Shown one piece after another: positions 26,051-35,405 of a stretch of 64,000 nt of DNA. The position numbers and the translations under genes were made by a program. This stretch comes from Paenibacillus pectinilyticus. Lineage in GTDB: Bacteria; Bacillota; Bacilli; Paenibacillales; NBRC-103111. Below the pieces are notes generated by a model. It saw only the letters and a program-made list of their open reading frames with translations, was not told the DNA's origin and did no database searches. How positions within the stretch are numbered: position 1 is the first letter of the stretch; the number at the start of each line of letters is the position of its first letter. Where the stretch lies: the NCBI RefSeq assembly GCF_001700435.1, contig NZ_LYPC01000014.1:496001-560000 (forward strand), in the 5' to 3' direction.

Positions 26051-26965
26051 ATGAGTCATTGGAATCGGATTAATGATGGATCCCTCCATCCACCCAGATT
26101 GGATGTTCAACAAGCCATTTGGGCCATGATCGGATTGGGAGAGAACGGTAAGGAATGGTCATTAGAACAGAAGTTTGAGAAAATCGCAGAAGCGGGCTTC
26201 ACAGGTGTAAGTTATTTATTGCCTTCCAAGGAAGAGATGGACTTGTGGCACCGTTTACTTGACCGCTATAAGCTAAGTTTTAGCGCGATTGCCTTCCCTA
26301 CCAAGCCACAAGATTTAATTGATATTATGACGGCTGCTAATGATTTTGGCCGAGTGCAGTATATCAACTCGCAGGTACTCGACTCCTTCGTCATTGATAA
26401 AGAAGCTGTTCAGTTACTAGATGGCTTGTTAAAGGTTTCAGATGAATTCCAAATTCCGCATTTTATCGAGACACACCGAGGAACGGTTACACAAGATTTA
26501 ATCCGTACAGCCGGATATGTAGATACGCTTCCGAATCTCAAACTGATGATCGACTTATCGCATTATGTCGTAGCGGGTGAGATCCAAGGAACAAATGAGA
26601 AGGTTGAAGCTTTTTTTGATAAAATTCTGTCGCGGTCAGCGGGTATGCATGCACGTGTCTCGAGTGGTGAACAAGTTCAGGTAGATATCGGTCTGGATGG
26701 CGATCATCCTATGCTGGAGCATTTTACACGTTGGTGGCGTAAAGGCATGGGACATTGGCTTAAACAAGCGAAGCCAGGAGATTTATTCCCATTTTGCACA
26801 GAGCTTGGACCGCCGAACTTTTATGCAATGACCTACCTAGACGAACGAGGGCAGGAACATGAAGTTTCCGACCGATGGCAGCAAGCGTTACTGTTCAAAA
26901 GAATCATTGAGGAGCAGTGGAGGCAAGCACAAGCTGGAGAAGCGGTTTGTGAGGTTTCGGGATAG
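26051..26965 (+). CDS. Sugar isomerase/epimerase-like TIM barrel (MocC/IolE superfamily)
   Basis: 304 residues, xylose-isomerase-like TIM barrel. Metal-ligand positions of the superfamily can be seen: Glu in FIETHRGT, Asp in MIDLSHYV, His in GMHARVSS and Glu in CTELGPPN. Members include inosose dehydratase, tagatose epimerase and MocC of rhizopine catabolism. It is 18 bases after the Rieske gene and is followed by a terminator, so it is the last gene of the cassette and probably works on the demethylated product. A C-terminal tail of about 30 residues is not part of the barrel. Confidence 0.78.
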   Translation: MSHWNRINDGSLHPPRLDVQQAIWAMIGLGENGKEWSLEQKFEKIAEAGFTGVSYLLPSKEEMDLWHRLLDRYKLSFSAIAFPTKPQDLIDIMTAANDFGRVQYINSQVLDSFVIDKEAVQLLDGLLKVSDEFQIPHFIETHRGTVTQDLIRTAGYVDTLPNLKLMIDLSHYVVAGEIQGTNEKVEAFFDKILSRSAGMHARVSSGEQVQVDIGLDGDHPMLEHFTRWWRKGMGHWLKQAKPGDLFPFCTELGPPNFYAMTYLDERGQEHEVSDRWQQALLFKRIIEEQWRQAQAGEAVCEVSG

Positions 26966-27009
26966 CTGGTTGGCGGAGTGACTTGACATAAATAAATGAA
27001 ACAAAGGAG

Positions 27010-27047
27010 AGAGCCTTACGAGAATTCGTAGGGCTCTTTGCTTTCTC
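27010..27047 (+). terminator. Terminator of the O-demethylase-type operon
   Basis: A 12-bp stem with one G-T pair (27010-27021 with 27026-27037) closes a GAAT loop and is followed by TTGCTTTCTC. It lies 44 bases after the last gene of the operon. Confidence 0.75.
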
Positions 27048-27200
27048 AAAAAAATTGACAAGGCTTTGTCATGATGGAATGGACGCGTTTTAAAATCATG
27101 GGGCGAGTTTGTGGTTAATGGTGTACCTATATTATGGAAGCACACAACACAATGGTAAGTAGGCCATTTTGTAGGTACAAGTCTTAGAACTTGTATCTGT

Positions 27201-27259
27201 TGTGTTGTCATTTTGCACTAAATCAGAAAAAGTATAGTTTTTTTTAATAGTTACAGTAG
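27201..27259 (+). promoter_or_regulatory. Copy 1 of a shared promoter element
   Basis: AAAAAGTATAG at 27227-27237 and TTACAGTAG at 27251-27259 occur with the same spacing as in the elements at 29762 and 35406; the left half is weakly conserved. It lies 129 bases ahead of the AraC regulator at 27388, suggesting autoregulation. The rest of the 422-base gap (26966-27387) holds only the terminator at 27010 and AT-rich sequence. Confidence 0.5.
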
Positions 27260-27387
27260 ATATTCATGCATATATGTCTTATTAATAGAATGGGAACCTA
27301 TCTAAAATACTATTATTATTTCATAAGTTATTTTATAATGAATGACTCCTAGTAGAAATTGATCCTCTTAGTAAAGGGTGAACCAAG

Positions 27388-29694
27388 ATGAATATATTTC
27401 GATTGTATAAATCAAGAAAATATCTGTTGCGAATGCTGCTTTCTATTACCGTACTTATGGTTGTTTTTTTATCAGGAAGCACGTTGCTTCTATATTACAA
27501 CTCCGATAAATCCATGCTGCAAATGCAGCAGCAAGCGGACTTAAAGGTGCTATCCCAAATCAAATACAATATCGACTATATGCATGATACGGTAAAAAAC
27601 ATTACGGTTTCTACCTATTTTGATCCTGATGTCGTCTATCTATCCAATATCGATGTGATGGATAAAGGCGAGCTCGCCCAAAAGTTGAACAGATTGGAAA
27701 AAACGGTGTTTAACTCCTCTTTTTTGCAAAATATTACGATCTACAACGCAAAAACGGGCTGTTATTACTCCACTTTGAGTAGTCTGAATTGCCAGGATGA
27801 TGGGATGAATGGTCTTATTGATCAATATATCCATTCACAGACCAATATACCCATACTCACTTTTGTTCCCCTATTTAATGAAAAAATGTCACTTCCAGCC
27901 TTATCGATGTTTATTTATGACAGTAAGTCCGGGAGTAAACTGATCGTTACGATTAAACCAACCTGGCTCTTTGATAACTTAACGAATATGAATAAGATAA
28001 CAGATGAATTGCGCGGCTCTATTTTTATTACTGACAAATCCGGAATTCCTATCCAAGATCAGCACACTGCCAATGTTACGTCAATGGACAGTATCGAATC
28101 GATTATCCGTGACAAAGTGAAGTCCGGTGTAACACAGGATTATCTCGTTTATGGCTCAGGTGAAAGCAAGTCGATTCTGAGCTTTATGGCATCCAATAAA
28201 AACGACTGGGTCATTGCAAGTGTTCAGCCTTATGAGGTGGTATCGAGTAAACTAAGCAATATGCGAGTAATCTCCTTAGTCATTATCATTGGATTTTTAA
28301 TTCTGTCTATCGCGGGCTCTCTGTTCATTGCCTACCGCTTGTACCGTCCAATTGAACATTTGTTAAACCAAGTGACCTCCAACCGCCGTAAAGGAGCGGA
28401 TGATCATTCAGATGTGGATGAATTAAAGTTTATTTCCACAGCATTTCAAGATGCTATGCATCAATTAGTCAAGCATGAGTCCGAAGAGCATATGAACCGG
28501 GACGCATTGAAAACATTTGCTTTGCGGAGACTGATTTCCGACGCGAGCTTGCCTACGCCAGAAGAGATGGAACAAGTCAATTGGGAAATTGATTTTAATG
28601 AAGAACTCCGCGTATGTGTGCTGTTAATTGATGATTTTGTTGAATTCGAATCAAATGCGAGCGAAGGTGAGAAGAGCTTATATAAGTTTGCAATCGCCAA
28701 TATTACCAAGGAACTTGTGTCTAAAAGCGTGAAGTGCGAAGTGGTTCCGATGCTCAATGATCACTTCGTCTTACTCGTTGGCGGTGCGAATGAGTCTCAA
28801 GGCGATCAACTTCATTCATTGACACACACTTTAAAAGAACTTCAGCAAACACTTCTACAATATTACCGACTCTCCATTACGATATCGATCGGTGAAAGGG
28901 TTGAAAGATATCAAGAAGTTTCCCAACAATATAGTTTTACTATAGAGAATGCGTCTTATCGGATTATCTTCGGTAAAGGAAGCATCATCACGCCAGATCT
29001 TGTGGGGCATAATAATGAAAATGTAACTTTTCAATTTCCTACTGATGCGGAAAAGAAACTTACGGAAGCCATAAAGTCCGGGCAAGAGAAAGATTTCCAG
29101 GATCATTTGTTTCAATTGTTCCAACAAATGAAAGTCATGCATTTTAACAATATCATGTATGCGATTCTGCACTTACTCGCGTTAATTGAGAATAACGTTC
29201 GTGAAATGAATAGTCGAACTGTTAGACAAGTCAGCTTAGACTTTAAGCAGCAAGTGCAGTACATCATGAAACAAGAAACATTAGAACCGATGTTTGATTT
29301 GTTTTTGGCCATTTTCCAAGACATTCAGAAGCAGCGATCACAGGACGCGAAAGAACAGTCGAATCAAATCTTAACGGATACAGTGAAAGAAATGATTGAA
29401 TTACAATACAGGGACTTGAATTTGAGCCTTCAAAGCATAGCGGCTGCAATGAAATTATCTTCGGCCCATGTCAGTAATAAATTTAGATTGCATGAATCGA
29501 TGTCTATTAGCGAGTATATTAATGATTTTCGCTTGCGTAAGGCTCTCGAATTGCTTGAGACCAAAGATTACAGCATTACTCGCATCATGGAAATGGTCGG
29601 ATATAACAATGAGAGCTACTTTTTCAAGTTATTTAAGAAGAAATTCGGCATCACACCGAAAGAATATCGCTTTAAAACAGTCGTTCAGGAGTAG
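27388..29694 (+). CDS. Membrane-bound AraC-family regulator with extracytoplasmic sensor domain
   Basis: 768 residues. A transmembrane segment at about 15-35 and another at about 293-313 enclose an external ligand domain of Cache type; a linker and a central region of about 250 residues follow, and the last 100 residues are an AraC helix-turn-helix pair ending in FKKKFGITPKEYRF. Such one-component sensors are common in Paenibacillus and bind oligosaccharides outside the cell. AAAGGGTGA lies ahead of the ATG. It precedes an ABC importer and a lyase set; a shared promoter element lies ahead of this gene, the importer and the aldo-keto reductase operon, so these are its likely targets. Confidence 0.9.
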   Translation: MNIFRLYKSRKYLLRMLLSITVLMVVFLSGSTLLLYYNSDKSMLQMQQQADLKVLSQIKYNIDYMHDTVKNITVSTYFDPDVVYLSNIDVMDKGELAQKLNRLEKTVFNSSFLQNITIYNAKTGCYYSTLSSLNCQDDGMNGLIDQYIHSQTNIPILTFVPLFNEKMSLPALSMFIYDSKSGSKLIVTIKPTWLFDNLTNMNKITDELRGSIFITDKSGIPIQDQHTANVTSMDSIESIIRDKVKSGVTQDYLVYGSGESKSILSFMASNKNDWVIASVQPYEVVSSKLSNMRVISLVIIIGFLILSIAGSLFIAYRLYRPIEHLLNQVTSNRRKGADDHSDVDELKFISTAFQDAMHQLVKHESEEHMNRDALKTFALRRLISDASLPTPEEMEQVNWEIDFNEELRVCVLLIDDFVEFESNASEGEKSLYKFAIANITKELVSKSVKCEVVPMLNDHFVLLVGGANESQGDQLHSLTHTLKELQQTLLQYYRLSITISIGERVERYQEVSQQYSFTIENASYRIIFGKGSIITPDLVGHNNENVTFQFPTDAEKKLTEAIKSGQEKDFQDHLFQLFQQMKVMHFNNIMYAILHLLALIENNVREMNSRTVRQVSLDFKQQVQYIMKQETLEPMFDLFLAIFQDIQKQRSQDAKEQSNQILTDTVKEMIELQYRDLNLSLQSIAAAMKLSSAHVSNKFRLHESMSISEYINDFRLRKALELLETKDYSITRIMEMVGYNNESYFFKLFKKKFGITPKEYRFKTVVQE

Positions 29695-29703
29695 AAATAG
29701 TAT

Positions 29704-29743
29704 GGCTTTCTAGGTACGGAAGTACTGGGAAGCTTTTTTTTTT
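29704..29743 (+). terminator. Terminator after the AraC sensor gene
   Basis: An imperfect stem (GGCTTTCTAGGTAC with GTACTGGGAAGC, two G-T pairs and one bulge) with a GGAA loop is followed by ten T residues (29734-29743). Confidence 0.8.
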
Positions 29744-29761
29744 GCCTATTTTGGTCGGAAA

Positions 29762-29820
29762 CACAGTGTTTTCGGGATTGTACGGGACAAAAGTGGAGTG
29801 TTTTTTGATTTTTACAGTAG
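29762..29820 (+). promoter_or_regulatory. Copy 2 of the shared promoter element
   Basis: The 59 bases match those at 35406-35464 at 46 positions without a gap, including CACAGTGTTTTC, ATTGTA, AAAAGT and TTTTTACAGTAG. The TTTACA part can serve as a -35 box with TATTTC 16 bases on. The element lies 71 bases ahead of the importer permease start and is a likely binding site of the AraC protein encoded just upstream. Confidence 0.65.
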
Positions 29821-29890
29821 TTAAGTGCATGGTATTTCCCTAATAATAAGGGCATACAACGACGGTTAAACACCGCAGGGAGGAAAGCAA

Positions 29891-30805
29891 ATGCTGAAAC
29901 AGGAGTGGAAGCACTTCAAACGTAATCAGGAATTGTTCGTCATGTCATTACCAGCAATCCTGTATAAACTAATTTTCAATTATTTGCCCATGCTCGGTCT
30001 CGTAATTGCCTTTAAACAATATCGATACGATTTAGGGATTTGGGGGAGTGAATGGATCGGATTTAAAAACTTTGCCTTCTTTTTTAAATCGGATAGCGCT
30101 TTTACAGTGACACGCAACACGATTCTTTATAACATGAGTTTTATTGTACTAACCTTATTGTTTGCGCTAACATTTGCGATTTTGTTGAATGAAATCCCTC
30201 GAAAATGGATTAAGCTGCATCAAACGACCTTGTTTCTACCCTATTTCTTATCGTGGGTTGTGGTCGGGTATATCGTTTTCGGGTTTCTGGATCACAAGAA
30301 CGGGTTCATGAACGTCATGCTGCAGTCACTTGGTGATCAACCAATCAAATGGTATGAACAAGCAAAGTACTGGCCATTCATAATCATTTTGACGCAAATC
30401 TGGAAAGGCGTGGGCTTCTCAACGCTGATCTACTATGCAGGTATTCTCTCCATTGACTCCAGTTATTATGAGGCAGCTAAGATTGACGGCGCTTCCAAAT
30501 GGCAGATGATTCGCAAGATTACAATACCATTACTGACGCCACTTATTATTATCCTGCTCATTGTTGCGATTGGTGGTATCTTCCGTGCAGATTTCGGATT
30601 ATTCTATTTTATTCCGAACGATACGAGCTTCTTGTACAACGCAACCGATGTTATCGATACGTATGTATACCGATCACTGCGTGTAGTAGGGGATATTGGG
30701 ATGTCTACAGCTATCGGGCTATATCAATCTGTTGTCGGATTCATTCTAGTGCTGTTGTCCAACTGGATTATCAAAAAAATTAACTCAGACAATGCGCTTT
30801 GGTAG
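29891..30805 (+). CDS. ABC sugar importer permease, LplB type
   Basis: 304 residues with six predicted membrane segments and the cytoplasmic EAA loop EAAKIDGASKWQMIRKITIP, which docks on the ATPase. The N-terminal pattern NYLPMLGLVIAFKQYRYDLGI is typical of the LplB/YteP subgroup that imports oligosaccharides in Paenibacillus and Bacillus. GGGAGG lies ahead of the ATG. It forms a unit with the next permease (15-base gap) and the binding protein at 31806. No ATP-binding gene is present, so a shared MsmX-type ATPase encoded elsewhere must drive it. Confidence 0.92.
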   Translation: MLKQEWKHFKRNQELFVMSLPAILYKLIFNYLPMLGLVIAFKQYRYDLGIWGSEWIGFKNFAFFFKSDSAFTVTRNTILYNMSFIVLTLLFALTFAILLNEIPRKWIKLHQTTLFLPYFLSWVVVGYIVFGFLDHKNGFMNVMLQSLGDQPIKWYEQAKYWPFIIILTQIWKGVGFSTLIYYAGILSIDSSYYEAAKIDGASKWQMIRKITIPLLTPLIIILLIVAIGGIFRADFGLFYFIPNDTSFLYNATDVIDTYVYRSLRVVGDIGMSTAIGLYQSVVGFILVLLSNWIIKKINSDNALW

Positions 30806-30820
30806 GGAGGTGTTACATAT

Positions 30821-31711
30821 ATGCAAACAGAAAGCAGCAAAGTGAACTGGCCAGGCAATATCATTAATGTGCTATTCTGTATATTGTCGCTGGCGCTTAT
30901 TGTACCTCTTATTCTCGTCATTTCCATATCGTTTACAGAAGAAAAATCGCTATTAGCACATGGCTATCATTTATTTCCTCAGGTTTTCAGTACGAAAGCT
31001 TATGAAATTATCCTTCATGCTCCCGATGCGTTATTACGTGCCTACGGGGTCACCATCTTCGTAACACTCGTAGGGACATCCATTGGATTACTCTTTACGA
31101 CTCTCACAGCGTATACGATGTCGCGACGCGATTATCGTTACAGAAGAATCATGACACTGTACGTATTCTTTACAACGTTATTCAGCGGTGGACTTGTTCC
31201 ATTTTACATTATGATATCGCAGTATTTGCACTTGAAGGATACCATTTGGGCGCTAATCGTGCCGTACTTGCTGAGCCCGTTTTTTGTTCTTGTTATGAAA
31301 GGGTTCCTGGATAAGCTTCCATTAGAAATCTTCGAGTCGGCCAAAATCGACGGAGCAAATGAATGGCGTATATTCTTCACCATGGTGCTTCCATTATCTA
31401 TACCTGCGCTTGTCACAATCGGCCTGTTCATTTCCTTCCAATATTGGAACGACTGGTGGCTTGGCTTATTATTTATCGATAATCAGAAGTTAATTCCGTT
31501 ACAATTGTTACTTTACCGCATCATGAGCTCGATTGAATTTTTATCGAATAACATTTCATCGGTGAATGTCGATTTTAATCTTGCAGACTTCCCAGCTTTA
31601 TCGTCAAGGATGGCAATGGCTGTTCTTGCAGCAGGTCCGATGATGTTTATTTTCCCAATGTTCCAGAGATTTTTCATCAGCGGTCTAACCGTTGGCTCCA
31701 TCAAAGGTTAA
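30821..31711 (+). CDS. ABC sugar importer permease, YtcP/CarB type
   Basis: 296 residues, six predicted membrane segments, EAA loop ESAKIDGANEWRIFFTMVLP. It is the usual partner of the LplB-type permease and ends with the family signature QRFFISGLTVGSIKG. AGGGAGGTG lies ahead of the ATG, 15 bases after the preceding stop. Confidence 0.92.
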   Translation: MQTESSKVNWPGNIINVLFCILSLALIVPLILVISISFTEEKSLLAHGYHLFPQVFSTKAYEIILHAPDALLRAYGVTIFVTLVGTSIGLLFTTLTAYTMSRRDYRYRRIMTLYVFFTTLFSGGLVPFYIMISQYLHLKDTIWALIVPYLLSPFFVLVMKGFLDKLPLEIFESAKIDGANEWRIFFTMVLPLSIPALVTIGLFISFQYWNDWWLGLLFIDNQKLIPLQLLLYRIMSSIEFLSNNISSVNVDFNLADFPALSSRMAMAVLAAGPMMFIFPMFQRFFISGLTVGSIKG

Positions 31712-31805
31712 AAAACGATTCGTTATCAAACTGCAGCTCTTAGATGCAGCTGCTGTTGATATATAAGTTTCATGAAAAATCCAAATTATCGCAGGGGGTA
31801 ATTGT

Positions 31806-33320
31806 ATGAAAAAGGAATTGTTCAAAGTATTAACTGGTGCAGTAAGTATTGCTGTCCTTCTGTCCGCATGTGGCGGTAAAGGATCCGATAGTGCTTCCAC
31901 AGCAAGTCCTGCTGCTAGCGCAGCAGCTACTACTAAAGTAGAGCAACTGGCACCAGTAGAATTGATTTGGAACTACCCGCTAAGTGCGATTCCACAAGAT
32001 ATGGCAACTGTTCAAGAAGCGATTAATAAAATTACGAAAGCGAAAATCAATGCAACCGTTAAATTGCAACCACAAACATTTGCTGACTATGTTCAAAAGA
32101 TGAACACAACTACGGCATCTGGTGAGAACTATGACATCGCATGGGTGTCTAACTGGAACTGGGACTATGTAACCAACCAATCCAAAGGTGCTTTCATTGC
32201 ACTTGACGATTTGATGGCCAAATATGCGCCAACACTAGGTAAATCCATGCCGCAGTTCGTATGGGATGCTACTAAAATCGGCGGCAAAGTGTATGCTATT
32301 CCGAACTATCAAACTGTAACGAACAAACAAGGCTTCCTGATCCAAAAGAAATATTCGGATAAATACAATCTGGACGTTAACTCCATCAAAAAGATTGAAG
32401 ATCTTGAGCCATTCTTGGCAAAAGTAAAAGCAGGTGAATCCAAAGACATCGTTCCTTTCTTGATGGATCGTACCGGGAGATTTGGTAACATGTTACGCGG
32501 TTACGGCTTAGAAACAATTACTAGCGTTATTGGTGTTGATCTGAAAAATCCAGACAAAATTATTAATCTGTATGATACGCCTCAATTCGCTCAATATTTA
32601 GACTTGGTGAAAAGCTGGCACGATAAAGGCTATATCAACGATGGTGCGGCTACTTTAAAAAACAAAGCGGACATTGAGAAAACAGGTAACGCCGTTGTTC
32701 AAGTCCATAACGTATTAAAGCCTGGCGTTGAAACGCAGTTTAAGACGGCAAACGGTGGAAATGATGTCATCGCGATTCCGACAACTGAAGCTTGGGCAGG
32801 GACTGCTTCTATTATTACGACTATGCAAGCAATCAGCAAAACGTCCAAAAACCCTGAGCGTGCCATGATGTTCATTAACTTGTTGAATACAGATAAAGAG
32901 CTATTTAACACAATCAGCTACGGTGTTGAAGGTAAGCATTATACGAAAAATTCAGATAACACGATCAAAATTATCAAAGAAGCTGGTTATGTTCCAAACG
33001 CTAGCTGGGTATTCGGTAACACATTCAATGGTTTGTTAGTTGAAGGTACGGATCCTAACGTTGTTGCTAATACGCAAAAAGAAAACGAAACAGCTAAAGC
33101 ATCTCCGATAATGGGCTTTAAGTTTGTTAATTCAGCAGTTACAGCGGAAATTGCTAACATTACGACTGTTCTTGATCAATACAACCCAGGTCTTTCCACA
33201 GGTACTGTAGCTGCAAGTGAGAAGCTGAAAGAATTCCAAGACAAGTTGAAAGCGGCTGGTGTTGACAAAGTTATCGCTGAAGCTCAAAAACAATTGGATG
33301 AGTGGAAGAAAACGAAGTAA
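31806..33320 (+). CDS. Lipoprotein oligosaccharide-binding protein of the ABC importer
   Basis: 504 residues. Signal peptide with lipobox LLSAC, lipid-modified Cys22, followed by a Ser/Ala-rich linker; the mature part is a large extracellular solute-binding protein of the LplA type. It should capture oligosaccharides at the outer face of the membrane and pass them to the two permeases encoded just upstream. GCAGGGGG lies ahead of the ATG. A 94-base gap after the permease gene holds only a short imperfect hairpin, and the gene is followed by a hairpin at 33344. Confidence 0.92.
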   Translation: MKKELFKVLTGAVSIAVLLSACGGKGSDSASTASPAASAAATTKVEQLAPVELIWNYPLSAIPQDMATVQEAINKITKAKINATVKLQPQTFADYVQKMNTTTASGENYDIAWVSNWNWDYVTNQSKGAFIALDDLMAKYAPTLGKSMPQFVWDATKIGGKVYAIPNYQTVTNKQGFLIQKKYSDKYNLDVNSIKKIEDLEPFLAKVKAGESKDIVPFLMDRTGRFGNMLRGYGLETITSVIGVDLKNPDKIINLYDTPQFAQYLDLVKSWHDKGYINDGAATLKNKADIEKTGNAVVQVHNVLKPGVETQFKTANGGNDVIAIPTTEAWAGTASIITTMQAISKTSKNPERAMMFINLLNTDKELFNTISYGVEGKHYTKNSDNTIKIIKEAGYVPNASWVFGNTFNGLLVEGTDPNVVANTQKENETAKASPIMGFKFVNSAVTAEIANITTVLDQYNPGLSTGTVAASEKLKEFQDKLKAAGVDKVIAEAQKQLDEWKKTK

Positions 33321-33343
33321 TTTAAGGATTTATTAGAGTTAAA

Positions 33344-33398
33344 TCATGCTTACAGCGATAAAAGTGATGAGCTTGCTGCTGTAAGCATGATTTTATAT
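33344..33398 (+). terminator. Hairpin between binding-protein and lyase genes
   Basis: A perfect 13-bp stem (33344-33356 with 33378-33390) with a 21-base loop is followed by TTTTATATAT. The weak T-run suggests partial termination, lowering expression of the lyase relative to the binding protein. Confidence 0.6.
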
Positions 33399-33425
33399 AT
33401 GGGAAAAACCAAAGGGGGGAGAATT

Positions 33426-35282
33426 ATGCTTACTACATTAACACTACGGCAATTGAAACAGGCTTTGGAACAAACGAAGCGTGAATCCACTTCGCTTTTT
33501 CCTGAGGCAGCTGTGCCTGAACGATGGTTGCAAATTGGCAAAGATGAACAATACAAAAGTTATTGGGCAAAGTTAGAGGAGCAAGCCATTAGGTTAACCG
33601 CTCAACCCCCTAGTCCACCGCCGTTTTCAGACTTTTTATTATTTGGAGATACGGGTGATCGGATTACGTATCAAACGAAACGCAACGAGCTTTTTTCTGG
33701 TCTGCATGTATTCAGTCTGTTGATGATGGCAGATGAACGTCCAGAATGGAAGAAAGGACTTGAAAATGCGATCTGGTCCATTTGCAATGAATATACGTGG
33801 GTGCTGCCGGCACATGTCGGACTGTACGTAAATGAATACCCGAACGGCATTTGGGATAGACCGCAAGCACCTCGTGAAACTGTGGATTTGGATGCTGCTG
33901 GAGTTGCGTTTGCCCTGGCCGAAATTTTACACAAAGTTGGATCGCGATTACACCCTTGGGTTGTCCAGCGCGCGAAAGCGGAAATTGAGCGTCGTATTTT
34001 CCAGGTGTACTTCAATGATCCAACTCCGCAGAATTGGGAGTTGAAGACGAATAACTGGCCTGCCGTGTGCGCATCCAGCATTGGTGCAGCAGCCATTTAT
34101 CTGATTGATGATAGCGAAAAGCTCGGAGGCATGCTCTGGCGTGTTATACATGTGCTTCGCCAATATGTATCGGGCTTTGACGAGCAAGGAGCGACGCCTG
34201 AAGGGCCTCATTACTGGCAATTCGGATTCTCGCATCTGGTTTATTTTGCTGAATTGCTGAAAGAACGTACTGGAGGAAAGATCACACTGCTAAACGAGCG
34301 AAAAATTGGGAGTATTGCCCAATTTCCGCAATTCTGCTTGCTAACAAATGGGAAGGTCGTTAACTTCTCGGATGCACCGGATGAATCTCGTTTCCATACA
34401 GGATTGATGCAGCGGTTAAGTGAATACTTCCCATCCTTGCCACTTCCGCCAGAAGAATATCGGATGAACGATATTCCAGTTTCTTGGCTGGAAGCCACGC
34501 GATTGCTGTTCTGGTCATCGGATCAGCAGGCTGCTGAAACGGAACATGCCTCGGAAGGGCAAGAACACGTTCAGGAGCGGATTTTCAAAGGGAATCAGTG
34601 GGTCATTTCAAAGGTGCATCAGCCTGCTGGGCACATCGCCGTTTTTGCCGCAAAGGGAGGATTCAACGAAGAGCCGCATAACCATAATGATCTAGGTCAT
34701 TTTATCCTGCATGTTGACGGAGTCAATGTGCTAGCGGATGTGGGAATCGGTGTGTATACGAAGCAGTATTTTCAGCCAGAATATCGCTACGAAACGATTC
34801 ATGCAGGCTCGCATGGACATTCCGTCCCTATGATTGACGGCTATCGTCAAGGGTTCGGCAGGAAATATATGTCACAAATGCTGCAACATTCGGCGACAGA
34901 AGACGAAGTACACTTTGAATTCGAGTTGACTGAAGCCTACGAATGTCCAACCCTGCAATCGTTTACGCGTGAGTTTCTGTGGCACCGACCGAGCGATGAG
35001 GCCTCACAGCTGATCGTTACGGATAGAGTGGCGTTCGGTGAAAACCCATCGACTTTCCAAGAAGTGTTCATTTGCGGTGTTGAGCCGAAGCAGGTGGAGA
35101 ATGGACGAATTGCGATCGGTACGGTGGATATGCATGTTAGCCCGAGTGACTGGATATTCGAAGTGGAAGAGGTAAATACGGTTAATCATTACGGTAAGGA
35201 AGGGAAGTTCTATCGACTGATTTTAAATCGCAGAAGCGTTAGTGCGAATATGGAGAGTCAGTTTAGGTTTGTGATCAACTAG
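33426..35282 (+). CDS. Heparinase II/III-family polysaccharide lyase
   Basis: 618 residues; ATG at 33426 after AAAGGGGGG, preferred over an ATG 39 bases upstream. The first 350 residues form an alpha-toroid with the typical TNNWPAVCASSIG segment; the rest is the beta-sandwich with PHNHNDLGHF, YRYETIHAGSHGHSVP and FGRKY, the family motif in which the His and Tyr residues act in beta-elimination and zinc binding. These enzymes cleave uronic-acid-containing chains and leave an unsaturated residue. There is no signal peptide, so it should cut imported oligosaccharides. It is near a GH88 enzyme that would remove the unsaturated end. Confidence 0.88.
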   Translation: MLTTLTLRQLKQALEQTKRESTSLFPEAAVPERWLQIGKDEQYKSYWAKLEEQAIRLTAQPPSPPPFSDFLLFGDTGDRITYQTKRNELFSGLHVFSLLMMADERPEWKKGLENAIWSICNEYTWVLPAHVGLYVNEYPNGIWDRPQAPRETVDLDAAGVAFALAEILHKVGSRLHPWVVQRAKAEIERRIFQVYFNDPTPQNWELKTNNWPAVCASSIGAAAIYLIDDSEKLGGMLWRVIHVLRQYVSGFDEQGATPEGPHYWQFGFSHLVYFAELLKERTGGKITLLNERKIGSIAQFPQFCLLTNGKVVNFSDAPDESRFHTGLMQRLSEYFPSLPLPPEEYRMNDIPVSWLEATRLLFWSSDQQAAETEHASEGQEHVQERIFKGNQWVISKVHQPAGHIAVFAAKGGFNEEPHNHNDLGHFILHVDGVNVLADVGIGVYTKQYFQPEYRYETIHAGSHGHSVPMIDGYRQGFGRKYMSQMLQHSATEDEVHFEFELTEAYECPTLQSFTREFLWHRPSDEASQLIVTDRVAFGENPSTFQEVFICGVEPKQVENGRIAIGTVDMHVSPSDWIFEVEEVNTVNHYGKEGKFYRLILNRRSVSANMESQFRFVIN

Positions 35283-35321
35283 ATGAAGAAATTCAATAAA
35301 GATTAATGTAGCACATTGATG

Positions 35322-35376
35322 AAAGCACGATCTAGCAATGGTTCTCTCTTTGAACTTGCTTGACCGTGCTTTTGTA
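35322..35376 (+). terminator. Terminator of the importer-lyase operon
   Basis: AAAGCACG (35322-35329) pairs with CGTGCTTT (35365-35372), with a second pairing GCAA/TTGC inside. The T-run is short. It separates the lyase gene from the next promoter element. Confidence 0.55.
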
Positions 35377-35405
35377 TATGCCAAGCAATCAGGAAGCAGA
35401 GAAAT

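Noticed and set aside
27055..27060. TTGACA as a -35 box for the AraC sensor gene
   Set aside because: No acceptable -10 box lies 16-18 bases downstream, and the shared element at 27201-27259 is a better promoter candidate.
31720..31770. Imperfect hairpin between permease and binding-protein genes
   Set aside because: Only a six-base stem without T-run; not enough for a terminator call.
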